A DNA stretch of 14,667 nucleotides from Desulfovermiculus sp041686195 (GTDB lineage: Bacteria; Desulfobacterota; Desulfovibrionia; Desulfovibrionales; Desulfothermaceae): contig JAWLEI010000080.1 in assembly GCA_041686195.1 (NCBI GenBank), forward strand, positions 1 to 14,667, in the 5' to 3' direction. The notes beneath the pieces are model-generated. The model made no database searches and had not been told where the DNA came from. It was given only the letters and a program-made list of their open reading frames with translations. Positions 6,532 through 14,336 of this stretch are shown here, piece after piece. The position numbers were made by a program, and so were the translations under genes. How positions within the stretch are numbered: position 1 is the first letter of the stretch; every line of letters begins with the position of its first letter.

Positions 6532-9508
6532 TCCCCATTTCAAGCTCTTTCATGAGCTCATGGCCCGGAAAATCAGGGAAATTCTTCTGGTTTCCACCCC
6601 TTATGACGCATGGATCATGGAGCAGGACTGCTGCCTGTCCGAGCGGATCATCAACGAGTACCGGGGGCTGAACTTAAGCCACCCCCCTCGCCTGACCTGG
6701 ACAGCCACAGCTGAAGACACCCTGCGCAAGCTGCAGGAAAAAAAATTCGACCTGGTCATTACCATGCCCAGGCTGGCGGATATGGACGCCTTTGTCTTAG
6801 GGCAAAAAATAAAGCAGCAGGCTCCTGATCTTCCGGTAGTCCTTTTTTCTCATTCATCCATCCCCTCCCGGGAATGCGTGATCAGCAAAACCCGCCCCCC
6901 GGGAATCGATCGCATCTTTGTCTGGACCGGAACAACAGATCTTTTGCTGGCGGTCATCAAGAGCACTGAAGATGCCATGAATGTGGACGCAGACACCGAA
7001 CATGGGGGAATCCGGGTTATCCTTTTTGTCGAGGACTCCCCTATCTATCTCTCTTCCCTATTGCCCATCTTTTATAAGGAGTTGGTCATCCAGACCCAGG
7101 AAATCATGGAGGAAGGCCTCAATGAAGAGCACCGCTTGCTGACCATGCGGGCTCGGCCTAAGATCCTGGTGGCTGAAGACTATGAGGAGGCCATTTCGTT
7201 ATACCGGAAGTATGAACCTTATATCCTGGGGGTTATCTCGGACGTACGTTTCCCCAAGCAGTGTCATCTCCAAGATGACGCCGGCATTCAATTCCTACGC
7301 CAGGTCAAAAAAGATCACTTCGATATTCCGCTCATACTGGGCAGTTCCGAACCGTCCAATGCAGCTTTAGCCAAAACCATTCCCGCCGACTTTGTGGACA
7401 AGAACTCCCCCTCTCTGCACGACGAGATACGCACCTTCTTTAAGCATCGTCTTGGATTTGGGGACTTTGTGTTCAAGATGCCGGACGGCAGGGAAATTGC
7501 CCGGGCCTCCAATTTGCGGACTCTGGAAAAACTCTTTGCCACCATTCCGGACGAGTCCTTTGTCCAGCACTGCAACAACAACGATTTTTCCAGATGGCTT
7601 TTTGCTCGCACTGAGGTCGAACTGGCCAGTAAGGTGAGGCCGTTGCGGCATGGAGACTTCGAAGATGTGGAAAGCCACCGCCAGTTTCTGCTCGAGGCTA
7701 TCCGGGCCAGGCGGCGGGAACGTCAACGCGGAGTGGTTGTGGATTTTGACCCAGAATCCTTTGACCCGGATACGGATTTTCTCAAGCTGGGCAAGGGTTC
7801 TCTAGGGGGGAAGGCCCGGGGGTTGGCCTTTCTGACCACTCTTCTGCGCCAAAGCCCGGACGTATTTTCTGAATTTGAAGATATCCGCATATATGTTCCC
7901 CAGACCCTGGTCTTAACCACTGATGCATTTGAAGAATTCGTTCAGCTTAACAGCTTGAGTGATCTGGCCACAACAGACCTGCCCGATGAACAGATCGCCC
8001 AGTGTTTTGTCCAGGCCTCCTTCCCGGATTGGGTGCTTGAGAACTTAAGCGCCTACCTGGAGAAGGTAAGATACCCCCTGGCCGTTCGCTCTTCAAGCCT
8101 TTTGGAGGATTCGCAGTTTCGGGCTTACGCCGGACTGTACAGCACATACATGCTGACCAATGACTGCCCGGCCCTGGCAGAGCGGCTGGAACAGTTGCTC
8201 CGAGCCATCAAGCTGGTCTACGCCTCTACCTACTATCAGGCCCCTAAGGCCTTTTCCCGCCGGGTCGGACAGCGGACTGAAGAGGAACAAATGGCGGTCA
8301 TTATCCAGCAGCTGGCCGGAAGGGATTACAATTCATACTTCTATCCGGCTATCTCCGGAGTGGCTCAATCCCACAACTACTATCCCTTTGCCCGCATGAA
8401 GCCTGAAGATGGAATCGCCACCATCGCTATGGGGCTGGGGAAAATGGTGGTGGAAGGCGAGCAGTCCCTGCGCTTTTGCCCCAAGTATCCGCAGATTCAG
8501 CCCCAGCGCTCCACTGTGGACGACATGCTCAACAATGCCCAGCAGAATTTCTACTGCCTGTCCATGCAGCAGGTCTGCCAGGCCTTAGACATCAACGATT
8601 CCTGCAACCTGACCCGCCGGGATATCATGGACGCCATCCATGACCCCCCCCTGCGTCTTTTATCCAGCACGTATCTGCCCCAGGAGCACCGCATCCGTGA
8701 TTCCCACACTAATCGGGGGTATCCGGTGCTGACCTTTGCCCAGATCCTCAAACACAACCAGGTTCCTCTGGCCGGCATTTTAGAAGCCGCCCTGAGCTTA
8801 GGGCAACAGGGTATGGGCACCCCAGTGGAGATTGAATTCTCTGTCAACCTTCCTGACTCAGACTCTGCACAGGCCGAGTTCGCTTTTTTGCAGGTCCGGC
8901 CTATGACCGCCCGGGCCGAATCCAGACAGGTGGATATCACCCCGGAAGACAGAGAGAAGGCCTTTTGCCTGTCTACCAAGGCCCTGGGCAACACTCAGCG
9001 CGGGGATATGCAGGATATCCTCTATGTGAAGCCTGACGTGTTCGACCCGGCCAGAACCAGGGAAATCGCCCAGGAAATTAGCAAAATCAATGCCAAGTTG
9101 GCCAGGGAAAACAGCAATTACCTGCTCATTGGACCGGGACGGTGGGGTTCAGCCGATCGTTTTCTGGGCATCCCGGTCAATTGGAGGGACATCCATGGGG
9201 TGGGGGCCATTGTGGAGAGTGGATCAGACAAGCTCAAAGCAGAGCCGTCCCAAGGGTCTCATTTTTTTCACAACATCACCACTCTGGGCATCAACTATAT
9301 CACTGTGACTGAAAAACGGTTTGGATACCTGGATTGGGACTGGCTAACCAGCCTGGAGGTTCTGGAAGAGACCGAGCATGTGGCCCATGTTCGCCTGCAG
9401 CGCCCGATTATGCTTAAAGTGGACGGACGCAGCTCTACCAGCGTCATGTATCTCAGTCAGGCCGAACAGGATACTGAACTGGCCCAGGAGGAATCTGCAT
9501 CCTTATAA
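6494..9508 (+). CDS. Receiver-like domains fused to PEP-synthase-type ATP-binding domain
   Basis: A 1004-residue protein. Residues 27-155 resemble a receiver without its phosphoacceptor (LVITMPRL at the Asp position). Residues 173-320 form a second receiver-like domain with Glu180-Asp181, a possible phosphoacceptor Asp250 (GVISDVRFP) and Lys303. After a linker, residues 428-805 match the N-terminal nucleotide-binding (ATP-grasp) domain of PEP synthase/pyruvate phosphate dikinase: LGKGSLGGKARGLAFL (432-447), YPLAVRSSSLLEDSQFRAYA (527-546) and AFLQVRPM (797-804). The swivelling phosphohistidine domain and PEP/pyruvate TIM barrel are absent. Instead a conserved-looking tail (NYLLIGPGRWGSADRFLGIPV, 875-895, followed by IHGVGAIVE) closes the protein. 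It probably phosphorylates or binds a partner under receiver control rather than making PEP; that is inference. It follows the REC-phosphatase gene in one operon. ATG 6494 is the first in frame after a stop, but has no convincing ribosome site. Confidence 0.9.
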   Translation: MSLNSTIFSQSIDPHFKLFHELMARKIREILLVSTPYDAWIMEQDCCLSERIINEYRGLNLSHPPRLTWTATAEDTLRKLQEKKFDLVITMPRLADMDAFVLGQKIKQQAPDLPVVLFSHSSIPSRECVISKTRPPGIDRIFVWTGTTDLLLAVIKSTEDAMNVDADTEHGGIRVILFVEDSPIYLSSLLPIFYKELVIQTQEIMEEGLNEEHRLLTMRARPKILVAEDYEEAISLYRKYEPYILGVISDVRFPKQCHLQDDAGIQFLRQVKKDHFDIPLILGSSEPSNAALAKTIPADFVDKNSPSLHDEIRTFFKHRLGFGDFVFKMPDGREIARASNLRTLEKLFATIPDESFVQHCNNNDFSRWLFARTEVELASKVRPLRHGDFEDVESHRQFLLEAIRARRRERQRGVVVDFDPESFDPDTDFLKLGKGSLGGKARGLAFLTTLLRQSPDVFSEFEDIRIYVPQTLVLTTDAFEEFVQLNSLSDLATTDLPDEQIAQCFVQASFPDWVLENLSAYLEKVRYPLAVRSSSLLEDSQFRAYAGLYSTYMLTNDCPALAERLEQLLRAIKLVYASTYYQAPKAFSRRVGQRTEEEQMAVIIQQLAGRDYNSYFYPAISGVAQSHNYYPFARMKPEDGIATIAMGLGKMVVEGEQSLRFCPKYPQIQPQRSTVDDMLNNAQQNFYCLSMQQVCQALDINDSCNLTRRDIMDAIHDPPLRLLSSTYLPQEHRIRDSHTNRGYPVLTFAQILKHNQVPLAGILEAALSLGQQGMGTPVEIEFSVNLPDSDSAQAEFAFLQVRPMTARAESRQVDITPEDREKAFCLSTKALGNTQRGDMQDILYVKPDVFDPARTREIAQEISKINAKLARENSNYLLIGPGRWGSADRFLGIPVNWRDIHGVGAIVESGSDKLKAEPSQGSHFFHNITTLGINYITVTEKRFGYLDWDWLTSLEVLEETEHVAHVRLQRPIMLKVDGRSSTSVMYLSQAEQDTELAQEESASL

Positions 9509-9509
9509 A

Positions 9510-9677
9510 TCATGCCGACTGCATTATCCGGTTCCTGACCCCGGCCCCATTGAGCTGGAGCTGAACATCACCTGCAGGCAGAGATTCCGGGATATGCACA
9601 CCCTTTACCTCTCCAGCCCAGGCAATCCCCACCACCAGCAACAGCCCAGCACTCATCAGCAACATCCAGCCGCGCAT
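9510..9677 (-). pseudogene. Truncated chalcone-isomerase-like exported protein (5' remnant)
   Basis: A 55-codon minus-strand frame has a good ribosome site (GGAGGTG before ATG 9677). It encodes a signal peptide (MRGWMLLMSAGLLLVVGIAW, then A|GEV) followed by KGVHIPESLPAGDVQLQLNG and AGVRNR. This is the usual beginning of bacterial chalcone-isomerase-like periplasmic proteins: a signal peptide, a short beta strand, then LNGAGVR. In that family about 130 more residues follow (typically FFxxYVxALYL next). Here the frame stops nine residues after LNGAG, one base from the end of the convergent 6494-9508 gene. I therefore read it as a deletion remnant; a genuine small secreted peptide is possible. 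The identification rests on a short motif. Confidence 0.55.
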
Positions 9678-9889
9678 CCTGCACCTCCAACGCTTGAAAA
9701 TTTTAACCGGCCGGACAGTCGAAAGCTAGCAGATATTGTCGATAATAATAAGCAGAATCCAAAACCCTTTCTGCTGCACCAGAACCCCTTGTCAACCGCG
9801 TCTGCTCAACGTACAATTCTGTGTAAGTAGATATGACTGTTCCCATAATCCCAGTTCTGGCTGCAGGGTCGCCAGTATCGGAGGTTTCC

Positions 9890-11242
9890 GTGGGCCGTTT
9901 TCATCGCTTTCTGCTCCCTCTTGCTTGTCTGTGCCTTATCTGCTGGGCTGTTTTTGCCCTGACCTGGAACATCTTCACCCCCACCCACGTGTCCCAGGCA
10001 GCTTCAGCGGACAATTCCCAAATCTCAGCCCTCTATGCTCGTCTGGATGGAAGCATTAATCCAGCCAAAGAGGATTTTCTGCAACAGGCTCTGCAGGCAT
10101 GTGCCAAGGACGGTCACCACTTGCTGCTTTTGGGCCTGGACACCCCGGGAGGCTTAGGACAAAGCATGCGGGACATGGTCAAGATGATCCTCAATGCAAA
10201 GACCCCGGTCGCTGTCTGGGTCGGCCCCAAAGGTGCCAGGGCAGCTTCGGCCGGGGTCTTTCTGGTTGCTGCGTCCAGCGTGGCCGGCATGAGCCCCCAG
10301 ACCAATATCGGAGCGGCCTCTCCGGTGGGTATGGGCGGCAAGGAGATCCCGGAAACAGTGGCCAAAAAAATCACCAATGATTTTGTCAGCTTGATTCGAG
10401 GAGTGGCTGAAGCCAAGGGCCGCAATGTGGACTGGTATGAAAAAGCAGTGACCGAAGCTGAAAGCATTAGTGCTCAGGATGCAGTCATGCTGCGGGTTGT
10501 GGAGTTTTTGGCCCTCTCACCTCAAGACATGCTGGATCAAATCGGAACCCAGGGCCTCCAAGTTGAAGGTCAGAAAATCACCTTTGAAAGCCAGGATGTG
10601 AACCTGGTCAACTTTGAGCCGGGCTTTCGAATTACCTTCCTCTCCTGGCTCCTGCACCCCCAAATCGCCTATTTTCTTCTTTTGGGCGGTATTGCCGGGC
10701 TCTTCTTTGAGCTGAGCAATCCCGGAGCGATTTTCCCAGGCGCTTTTGGAGCCATTTGCCTGCTTCTTGGCCTATACGCCCTGGCGGTTCTGCCTACAAA
10801 CGCGGCCGGAGTGCTGCTCATCTTCCTGGCCCTGGTCCTGTTCATCCTGGAACTGGCCGTGGCCAGCTACGGACTGCTCAGTATCGGAGGGGTGGCCTGC
10901 CTGGTCTTTGGCTCAATGATTCTCTTCAAGTTCGAATATGGGTTTACCGGCCTGTCTCTCCAGGTCATCTTACCCACTGTTCTGGCTGTGTCCGCTTTTA
11001 TCCTTTTGGGTCTGTACCTGGTAACCAAGGCCCAGGTTCGGCCCCAGAAAACCGGATTTGAAGGTATGTTGGACTTGACCGGCCACATCATTTCCTGGGA
11101 TGGGGACGAAGGAAAGGCTCGTATCCGCGGAGAGATCTGGAAAGTCAAGTCAGACGAAAATACGTCCTATTCTCCGGGCACTCCCGTCCGGGTCACCGGA
11201 GAAGAGGGCTTAACTCTCTTTGTCCGGGAAGACAAGAAATAA
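9890..11242 (+). CDS. NfeD-type membrane serine protease (ClpP-like domain plus NfeD OB-fold)
   Basis: About 450 residues from GTG 9890. A signal/anchor helix (7-27) precedes a ClpP-like protease domain (45-220) with LDTPGG (83-88) and probable nucleophile Ser120 (RAASAGVF). The paired Lys is likely 159 or 160 (VAKKITNDF). A block of transmembrane helices (251-376) and a C-terminal OB-fold NfeD domain (about 386-450) follow. This matches long NfeD proteins such as archaeal PH1510, which cleave the C-terminus of partner stomatins at the membrane; the next gene is that partner type. I chose GTG 9890 because GGAGG sits 5 nt upstream and it places the hydrophobic leader at the N-terminus. ATG 9833 would add 19 residues but lacks a ribosome site. 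It is probably co-transcribed with the slipin gene, 48 nt away. Confidence 0.92.
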   Translation: MGRFHRFLLPLACLCLICWAVFALTWNIFTPTHVSQAASADNSQISALYARLDGSINPAKEDFLQQALQACAKDGHHLLLLGLDTPGGLGQSMRDMVKMILNAKTPVAVWVGPKGARAASAGVFLVAASSVAGMSPQTNIGAASPVGMGGKEIPETVAKKITNDFVSLIRGVAEAKGRNVDWYEKAVTEAESISAQDAVMLRVVEFLALSPQDMLDQIGTQGLQVEGQKITFESQDVNLVNFEPGFRITFLSWLLHPQIAYFLLLGGIAGLFFELSNPGAIFPGAFGAICLLLGLYALAVLPTNAAGVLLIFLALVLFILELAVASYGLLSIGGVACLVFGSMILFKFEYGFTGLSLQVILPTVLAVSAFILLGLYLVTKAQVRPQKTGFEGMLDLTGHIISWDGDEGKARIRGEIWKVKSDENTSYSPGTPVRVTGEEGLTLFVREDKK

Positions 11243-11290
11243 CTCGGCATTCAACCAAGCCCCCAAAACCGACGTAGTAAGGAGATGAGC

Positions 11291-12067
11291 ATGGAAACTC
11301 TGTACACATTTGCCCCTATCATTGTTCTGGTCGTCCTCTTTCTCTTCTCGGCCATCAAGATCTTAAACGAATACCAGCGGGCGGTTGTTTTCAGGTTGGG
11401 ACGGGTCCTGCATGCCAAGGGGCCAGGACTGATCATCCTCATTCCGGTCATAGACAAGATGATCAAGGTCTCTTTGCGGATTCTGGCCCTGGACGTCCCG
11501 GGCCAGGACGTGATCACCAAGGACAATGTCTCGGTCAAGGTCAACGCGGTCATCTATTTCCGGGTCATGGATCCGGTCAAGGCTATCCTGGAAGTGGAAG
11601 ACTACATGTTCGCGACCTCTCAGTTGTCCCAAACCACCTTGCGCAGTGTATGCGGAGCTGCTGAACTTGATGAGATTTTGACCCACAGAAATCAGATCAA
11701 TGACCAGATTCAATCCATTTTGGATGAACATACCGATCCATGGGGCATTAAGGTGACCAATGTGGAAGTCAAATACATCGATCTGCCCCAGGAAATGCAG
11801 CGAGCCATGGCCAGACAGGCAGAAGCCGAACGGGACCGCCGCTCCAAGGTCATCAACGCCGAAGGCGAATACCAGGCCGCCACTCGCCTGGCCGAGGCGG
11901 CGGAGATCATCCAGAAATATCCCCAGGCCTTGCAGCTTCGCTATCTGCAGACCATGCGCGAGATGACTTACGAGAGCAAGGCCAGCACCATCCTGCCCAT
12001 TCCGTTGGACTTGTTCTCCATGCTAAATCCCCAGACCACTGCGGCACAACAAACTGAAAAAGAATAA
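11291..12067 (+). CDS. Slipin / stomatin-like SPFH membrane protein
   Basis: A 258-residue protein with one N-terminal membrane helix (about 7-24) followed directly by the SPFH domain, beginning NEYQRAVVFRLGRVLHAKGP and continuing through LDVPGQDVITKDNVSVKVNA. A helical segment (ARQAEAERDRRSKVINAEGE onward) forms the oligomerising coiled coil, and the tail ILPIPLDLFSML is typical of bacterial slipins. Such proteins build ring or cage assemblies on the inner membrane and act with NfeD proteases. AAGGAG lies 6 nt before ATG 11291; the ATG at 11285 directly abuts that site and is unlikely to be used. It is the last gene of the NfeD operon, with a strong terminator 6 nt past the stop. Confidence 0.95.
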   Translation: METLYTFAPIIVLVVLFLFSAIKILNEYQRAVVFRLGRVLHAKGPGLIILIPVIDKMIKVSLRILALDVPGQDVITKDNVSVKVNAVIYFRVMDPVKAILEVEDYMFATSQLSQTTLRSVCGAAELDEILTHRNQINDQIQSILDEHTDPWGIKVTNVEVKYIDLPQEMQRAMARQAEAERDRRSKVINAEGEYQAATRLAEAAEIIQKYPQALQLRYLQTMREMTYESKASTILPIPLDLFSMLNPQTTAAQQTEKE

Positions 12068-12072
12068 AAAAG

Positions 12073-12112
12073 AGCCCAGCCGACCAAAGGGCTTGGTCGG
12101 CTGGGCTTTTTT
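12073..12112. terminator. Strong bidirectional rho-independent terminator
   Basis: A perfect 13-bp stem, AGCCCAGCCGACC (12073-12085) / GGTCGGCTGGGCT (12095-12107), has a 9-nt loop. A T run follows on the plus strand and an A run precedes it, so it can also stop the convergent minus-strand gene that ends at 12142. Confidence 0.93.
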
Positions 12113-12141
12113 ATGGGCATGAGTATTCATACGAGCAGCGG

Positions 12142-12729
12142 CTATTGCTGTCCCTGTCCCTGCCCCATGCCTTGCTGCATGCCTTGCTGCATGGCCTGCA
12201 TTTCTTGCTGCAGCTTTTCCAGCTCCTCAAGCATGGACTTCGTCTCGGGTTCCTTTTCCTCCATAGCCTGGATCATATCATCCCGGAATTTCTCTTGCTG
12301 CTCTTGCACGTCTTCATTATTCATGGTTTCCATCCGGGCCTCTTGATAGGAGTTGATCTTTTTCTCCCATTCAGCCTTGAGCTCTTTCTCCTGTCCTTCC
12401 TCCAGGTCTTGGGACTGCAGCTTGGATTGCAAGGATTCAAGCTCTTCCATATTTATACCCTTCTTTTCCATATTCTCGTCCATTTTATTCTGGACCATAG
12501 CATCCAATTCTTTTTGCCGTTCCTCAAGTTTCGGGTTATCCTTTAAAGTTTCTTCCTGAACGGATTGCAACCGCTCCCCTATTTCCTGCATCTTCTGCAT
12601 CTTTTTTTGCATTTCCTGTTGACCTTCCTGTCCCTGGTCCTGGGCTGAGACAGGCAATGATGCCGCGAAAACCAATCCCCAAGCTATAAAGCTGATGAGG
12701 ATGAAAAATGGCAATTTGCGTAGATACAT
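12142..12729 (-). CDS. Secreted Met/Gln/Glu-rich coiled-coil protein of unknown function
   Basis: A 195-residue protein with a classic signal peptide (basic MYLRK, hydrophobic 7-22, likely cleavage after Ala29 in PVSA|QDQ). The mature part is almost entirely charged or polar helix: long runs of E, K, Q and M (QQEMQKKMQKMQEIGERLQS, EELEKLQQEMQ), no cysteine and almost no aromatic residue. It ends in a low-complexity tail (MQQGMQQGMGQGQGQQ) encoded by short tandem DNA repeats near 12162-12192. I recognise no family. Coiled-coil predictors would probably place it with periplasmic filament or chaperone-like proteins, but that is composition only. AAGGAG lies 5 nt before ATG 12729. It is convergent with the slipin gene. 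Confidence 0.8.
   Translation of the reverse strand: MYLRKLPFFILISFIAWGLVFAASLPVSAQDQGQEGQQEMQKKMQKMQEIGERLQSVQEETLKDNPKLEERQKELDAMVQNKMDENMEKKGINMEELESLQSKLQSQDLEEGQEKELKAEWEKKINSYQEARMETMNNEDVQEQQEKFRDDMIQAMEEKEPETKSMLEELEKLQQEMQAMQQGMQQGMGQGQGQQ
12162..12192. repeat. Short tandem repeat encoding the MQQG tail
   Basis: The 12-bp unit atgccttgctgc occurs twice in direct succession and is followed by a partial unit (atggcctgc) at 12191. On the minus strand it encodes the MQQGMQQGM segment. Slippage here could vary the tail length in frame, because the unit is a multiple of three. Confidence 0.7.
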
Positions 12730-12805
12730 ACATACTCCTTTTGGTACAAGATCTTGTTACGTGTTAAAATGTTTTTTGCAAACCAATGCCGTTAACCGAG
12801 AAAGC

Positions 12806-12836
12806 AGTCTATCATGAGCCAGGGGTATTTTGTCAA
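12806..12836 (-). promoter_or_regulatory. Possible promoter for the coiled-coil protein gene
   Basis: On the minus strand a perfect TTGACA (12836-12831) is followed by TAGACT (12811-12806). The 19-nt spacer is longer than ideal, so the assignment is weak. The start codon lies 77 nt downstream. Confidence 0.3.
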
Positions 12837-12888
12837 TCTGGACTGGACCAGGGATCACGGTTATTTTGTTCTCAGGTCTAAGGTGCAA

Positions 12889-13048
12889 GTCCCGCCGTTG
12901 GCGGGATCGCTTGCCGCAGACGCCCAGTTTGATCGAGAATGAAACTTTGAATCACCCCCTCAGTCATTCCGGTACTGGATCGGGGTCCAGCACAGGCTCC
13001 AGCCGGAATCCAGACTGAATATGTAAGAGCTGGACCCCGGCCTACGCC
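12889..13048 (-). repeat. Composite repeat, copy 3, distal half (inverted)
   Basis: Bases 12914-13048 are the reverse complement of 3596-3730, 135 nt each, with three mismatches and no gaps by eye. A TCCCGCC-gtt-GGCGGGA hairpin (about 12892-12908) adjoins the outer end. The same hairpin type occurs at about 13433-13448. The surrounding gene-free stretch from 12837 to 13586 shows no convincing coding frame. Confidence 0.85.
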
Positions 13049-13358
13049 GCTGGCGGTCTTTATACACACTTCACACCGTGGGATAAGGAAGTTGTCACTA
13101 TGACGACCCGCCCCTGTCCCCGCCCTGCCCAGGGCGGGGAACCTTGACCGACTGCTCATGCTGAAAATCCAATGATCTTGGTCTACGTAAGATCTTGACG
13201 CCCCAGCCACGAATGTGCTTATAAGCTTGATCCTCTGGTTCCCCTCCCTGCTACGGCTTTGCGCAGCTTTACAGGGAGGGGATAGGGGAGGGTGCTGTGA
13301 TTCCAAATCCTTATCTAAACATTTCTATCACCCCGCGATGTCAAGTGTGTGCGACGCC
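13049..13358. other. 310-bp unique segment interrupting copy 3 of the repeat
   Basis: This DNA lies between the two halves of the inverted repeat copy and is absent from the intact copy at 3459-3730. It contains a 10-bp stem, CCCCTCCCTG (13241-13250) / CAGGGAGGGG (13272-13281), and a GC-rich stretch around 13111-13140. The repeat motif ggcctacgcc is present at both junctions. No gene is evident; the long minus-strand frame across it is a translated repeat. Confidence 0.55.
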
Positions 13359-13497
13359 CGGCCTACGCCGGGGTGACTCCGGATCTCAGTCCGGGGCAGG
13401 CGGGGAAAGCAAATTCTTGTTTCATACGAGTCCCGCCTTGGCGGGACCTCCGGCAAGTCTGAAATATTTTTTGTCCGCTTAGGGGCAAAAAATTGGC
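13359..13497 (-). repeat. Composite repeat, copy 3, proximal half (inverted)
   Basis: Read on the minus strand this follows 3484-3609: the T-rich/A-rich stem-loop (13467-13492, with one G-T pair), ttgccggagg, an extra TCCCGCC/GGCGGGA hairpin not present in copy 2, then ctcgtatgaa, gcctgccccggactgagatc and the ggcgtaggccggg junction. Several substitutions and small indels separate it from copy 2, so it has diverged more than the distal half. Confidence 0.8.
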
Positions 13498-13586
13498 CGG
13501 ACCGCATTGCATTTCCTGCTCTGCATCTTGATTCAGCCAGCTTCTTCAGTCATCCTGAGCATGCAGTCCAGTCATAGGAGGATCTT

Positions 13587-14327
13587 ATGCACATTGTCTT
13601 TCATGAACGCTACCGCGAAGTGTACGCCTCGGATCCGGCTGCAGCCAAAGGCAGGCTGGATCAGGCTCAGGCCTTGCTACAAGAAATGGCTCACACCTGG
13701 GTCAGCCCTGAAACGGCCACCGAGGAGGACATCCTCTTGGTCCACACCCAGCAGCACCTCCAGCGCATCCAACAACGGCCTCACCTTTATGAACTGGCCC
13801 TCCTGGCTGCTGGCGGTGGAATCACCGCCGCACGCCTGGCCTGTGCAGGAACCCCGGCCTTCGGCTTGATCCGGCCCCCGGGGCATCATGCCAGCATAGA
13901 TTCATGCTGGGGATTTTGCTGGTTCAATAACATGGCTGTGGCTATGCAGGCTATGCGCCGGGATGGTCTGGTCCAGCGCGGGCTTATCGTGGATATTGAT
14001 CTGCATTTCGGAGACGGAACCAGTGGTTTTTATTCACAAGATCCCGATATTACATATTATCACCTGGATTCTCCTCAGGAGCTGGACCAGATACTCGCCG
14101 CTCAGGAGAAATGCGATGTGATCGCCATATCGGCGGGATTTGACCGGCACATTGAGGATTGGGGCGGAATGTTGAGCACTGAGGACTATGGACAACTGGG
14201 GCGGACAATCAAAGAGTTCGCAGACCAAAAGTGTCCTGGACGCATATATTCCCTCCTGGAAGGAGGCTACAACCACCGCGTACTGGGCCAGGCCATCCAG
14301 GCCCTGATCCAGGGTCTGGAGGGGTGA
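13587..14327 (+). CDS. Histone-deacetylase-family amidohydrolase, compact form
   Basis: A 246-residue zinc hydrolase of the HDAC/AcuC/acetylpolyamine amidohydrolase superfamily. The catalytic His-His pair is 100-101 (RPPGHHA). GFCWFNNMAVA (109-119) is the typical core motif. Zinc ligands are Asp138 and His140 (DIDLHFGDGT) and Asp186 (ISAGFD), and Tyr228 in LLEGGYN is the transition-state tyrosine. All active-site residues are present, so activity is expected. The protein is short, since most relatives have 300-375 residues; only about 36 residues separate GDGT from SAGFD, where substrate-channel loops normally lie. The natural substrate (acetyl-lysine, acetylpolyamine or other acyl amide) cannot be told. 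AGGAGG lies 5 nt before the ATG. It is convergent with clpA and shows no operon partner. Confidence 0.92.
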   Translation: MHIVFHERYREVYASDPAAAKGRLDQAQALLQEMAHTWVSPETATEEDILLVHTQQHLQRIQQRPHLYELALLAAGGGITAARLACAGTPAFGLIRPPGHHASIDSCWGFCWFNNMAVAMQAMRRDGLVQRGLIVDIDLHFGDGTSGFYSQDPDITYYHLDSPQELDQILAAQEKCDVIAISAGFDRHIEDWGGMLSTEDYGQLGRTIKEFADQKCPGRIYSLLEGGYNHRVLGQAIQALIQGLEG

Positions 14328-14336
14328 GAGGAATAT

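Noticed and set aside
9833..9889. ATG 9833 as start of the NfeD gene
   Set aside because: It has no ribosome site and puts 19 extra residues before the signal/anchor helix. GTG 9890 has GGAGG at 5 nt. It remains a possible alternative.
12145..12546. A long plus-strand open frame opposite the coiled-coil gene
   Set aside because: It is a Leu/Phe/His-rich antisense shadow of the Glu/Gln/Lys/Met-rich minus-strand gene and has no ribosome site. The minus-strand frame has a signal peptide and AAGGAG.
12878..13306. A 142-codon minus-strand open frame in the gene-free region
   Set aside because: It runs through the dispersed repeat. Its translation (GPALTYSVWIPAGACAG and similar) is the kind of spurious peptide that translated intergenic palindromic repeats give in many genomes, and it has no ribosome site of note.
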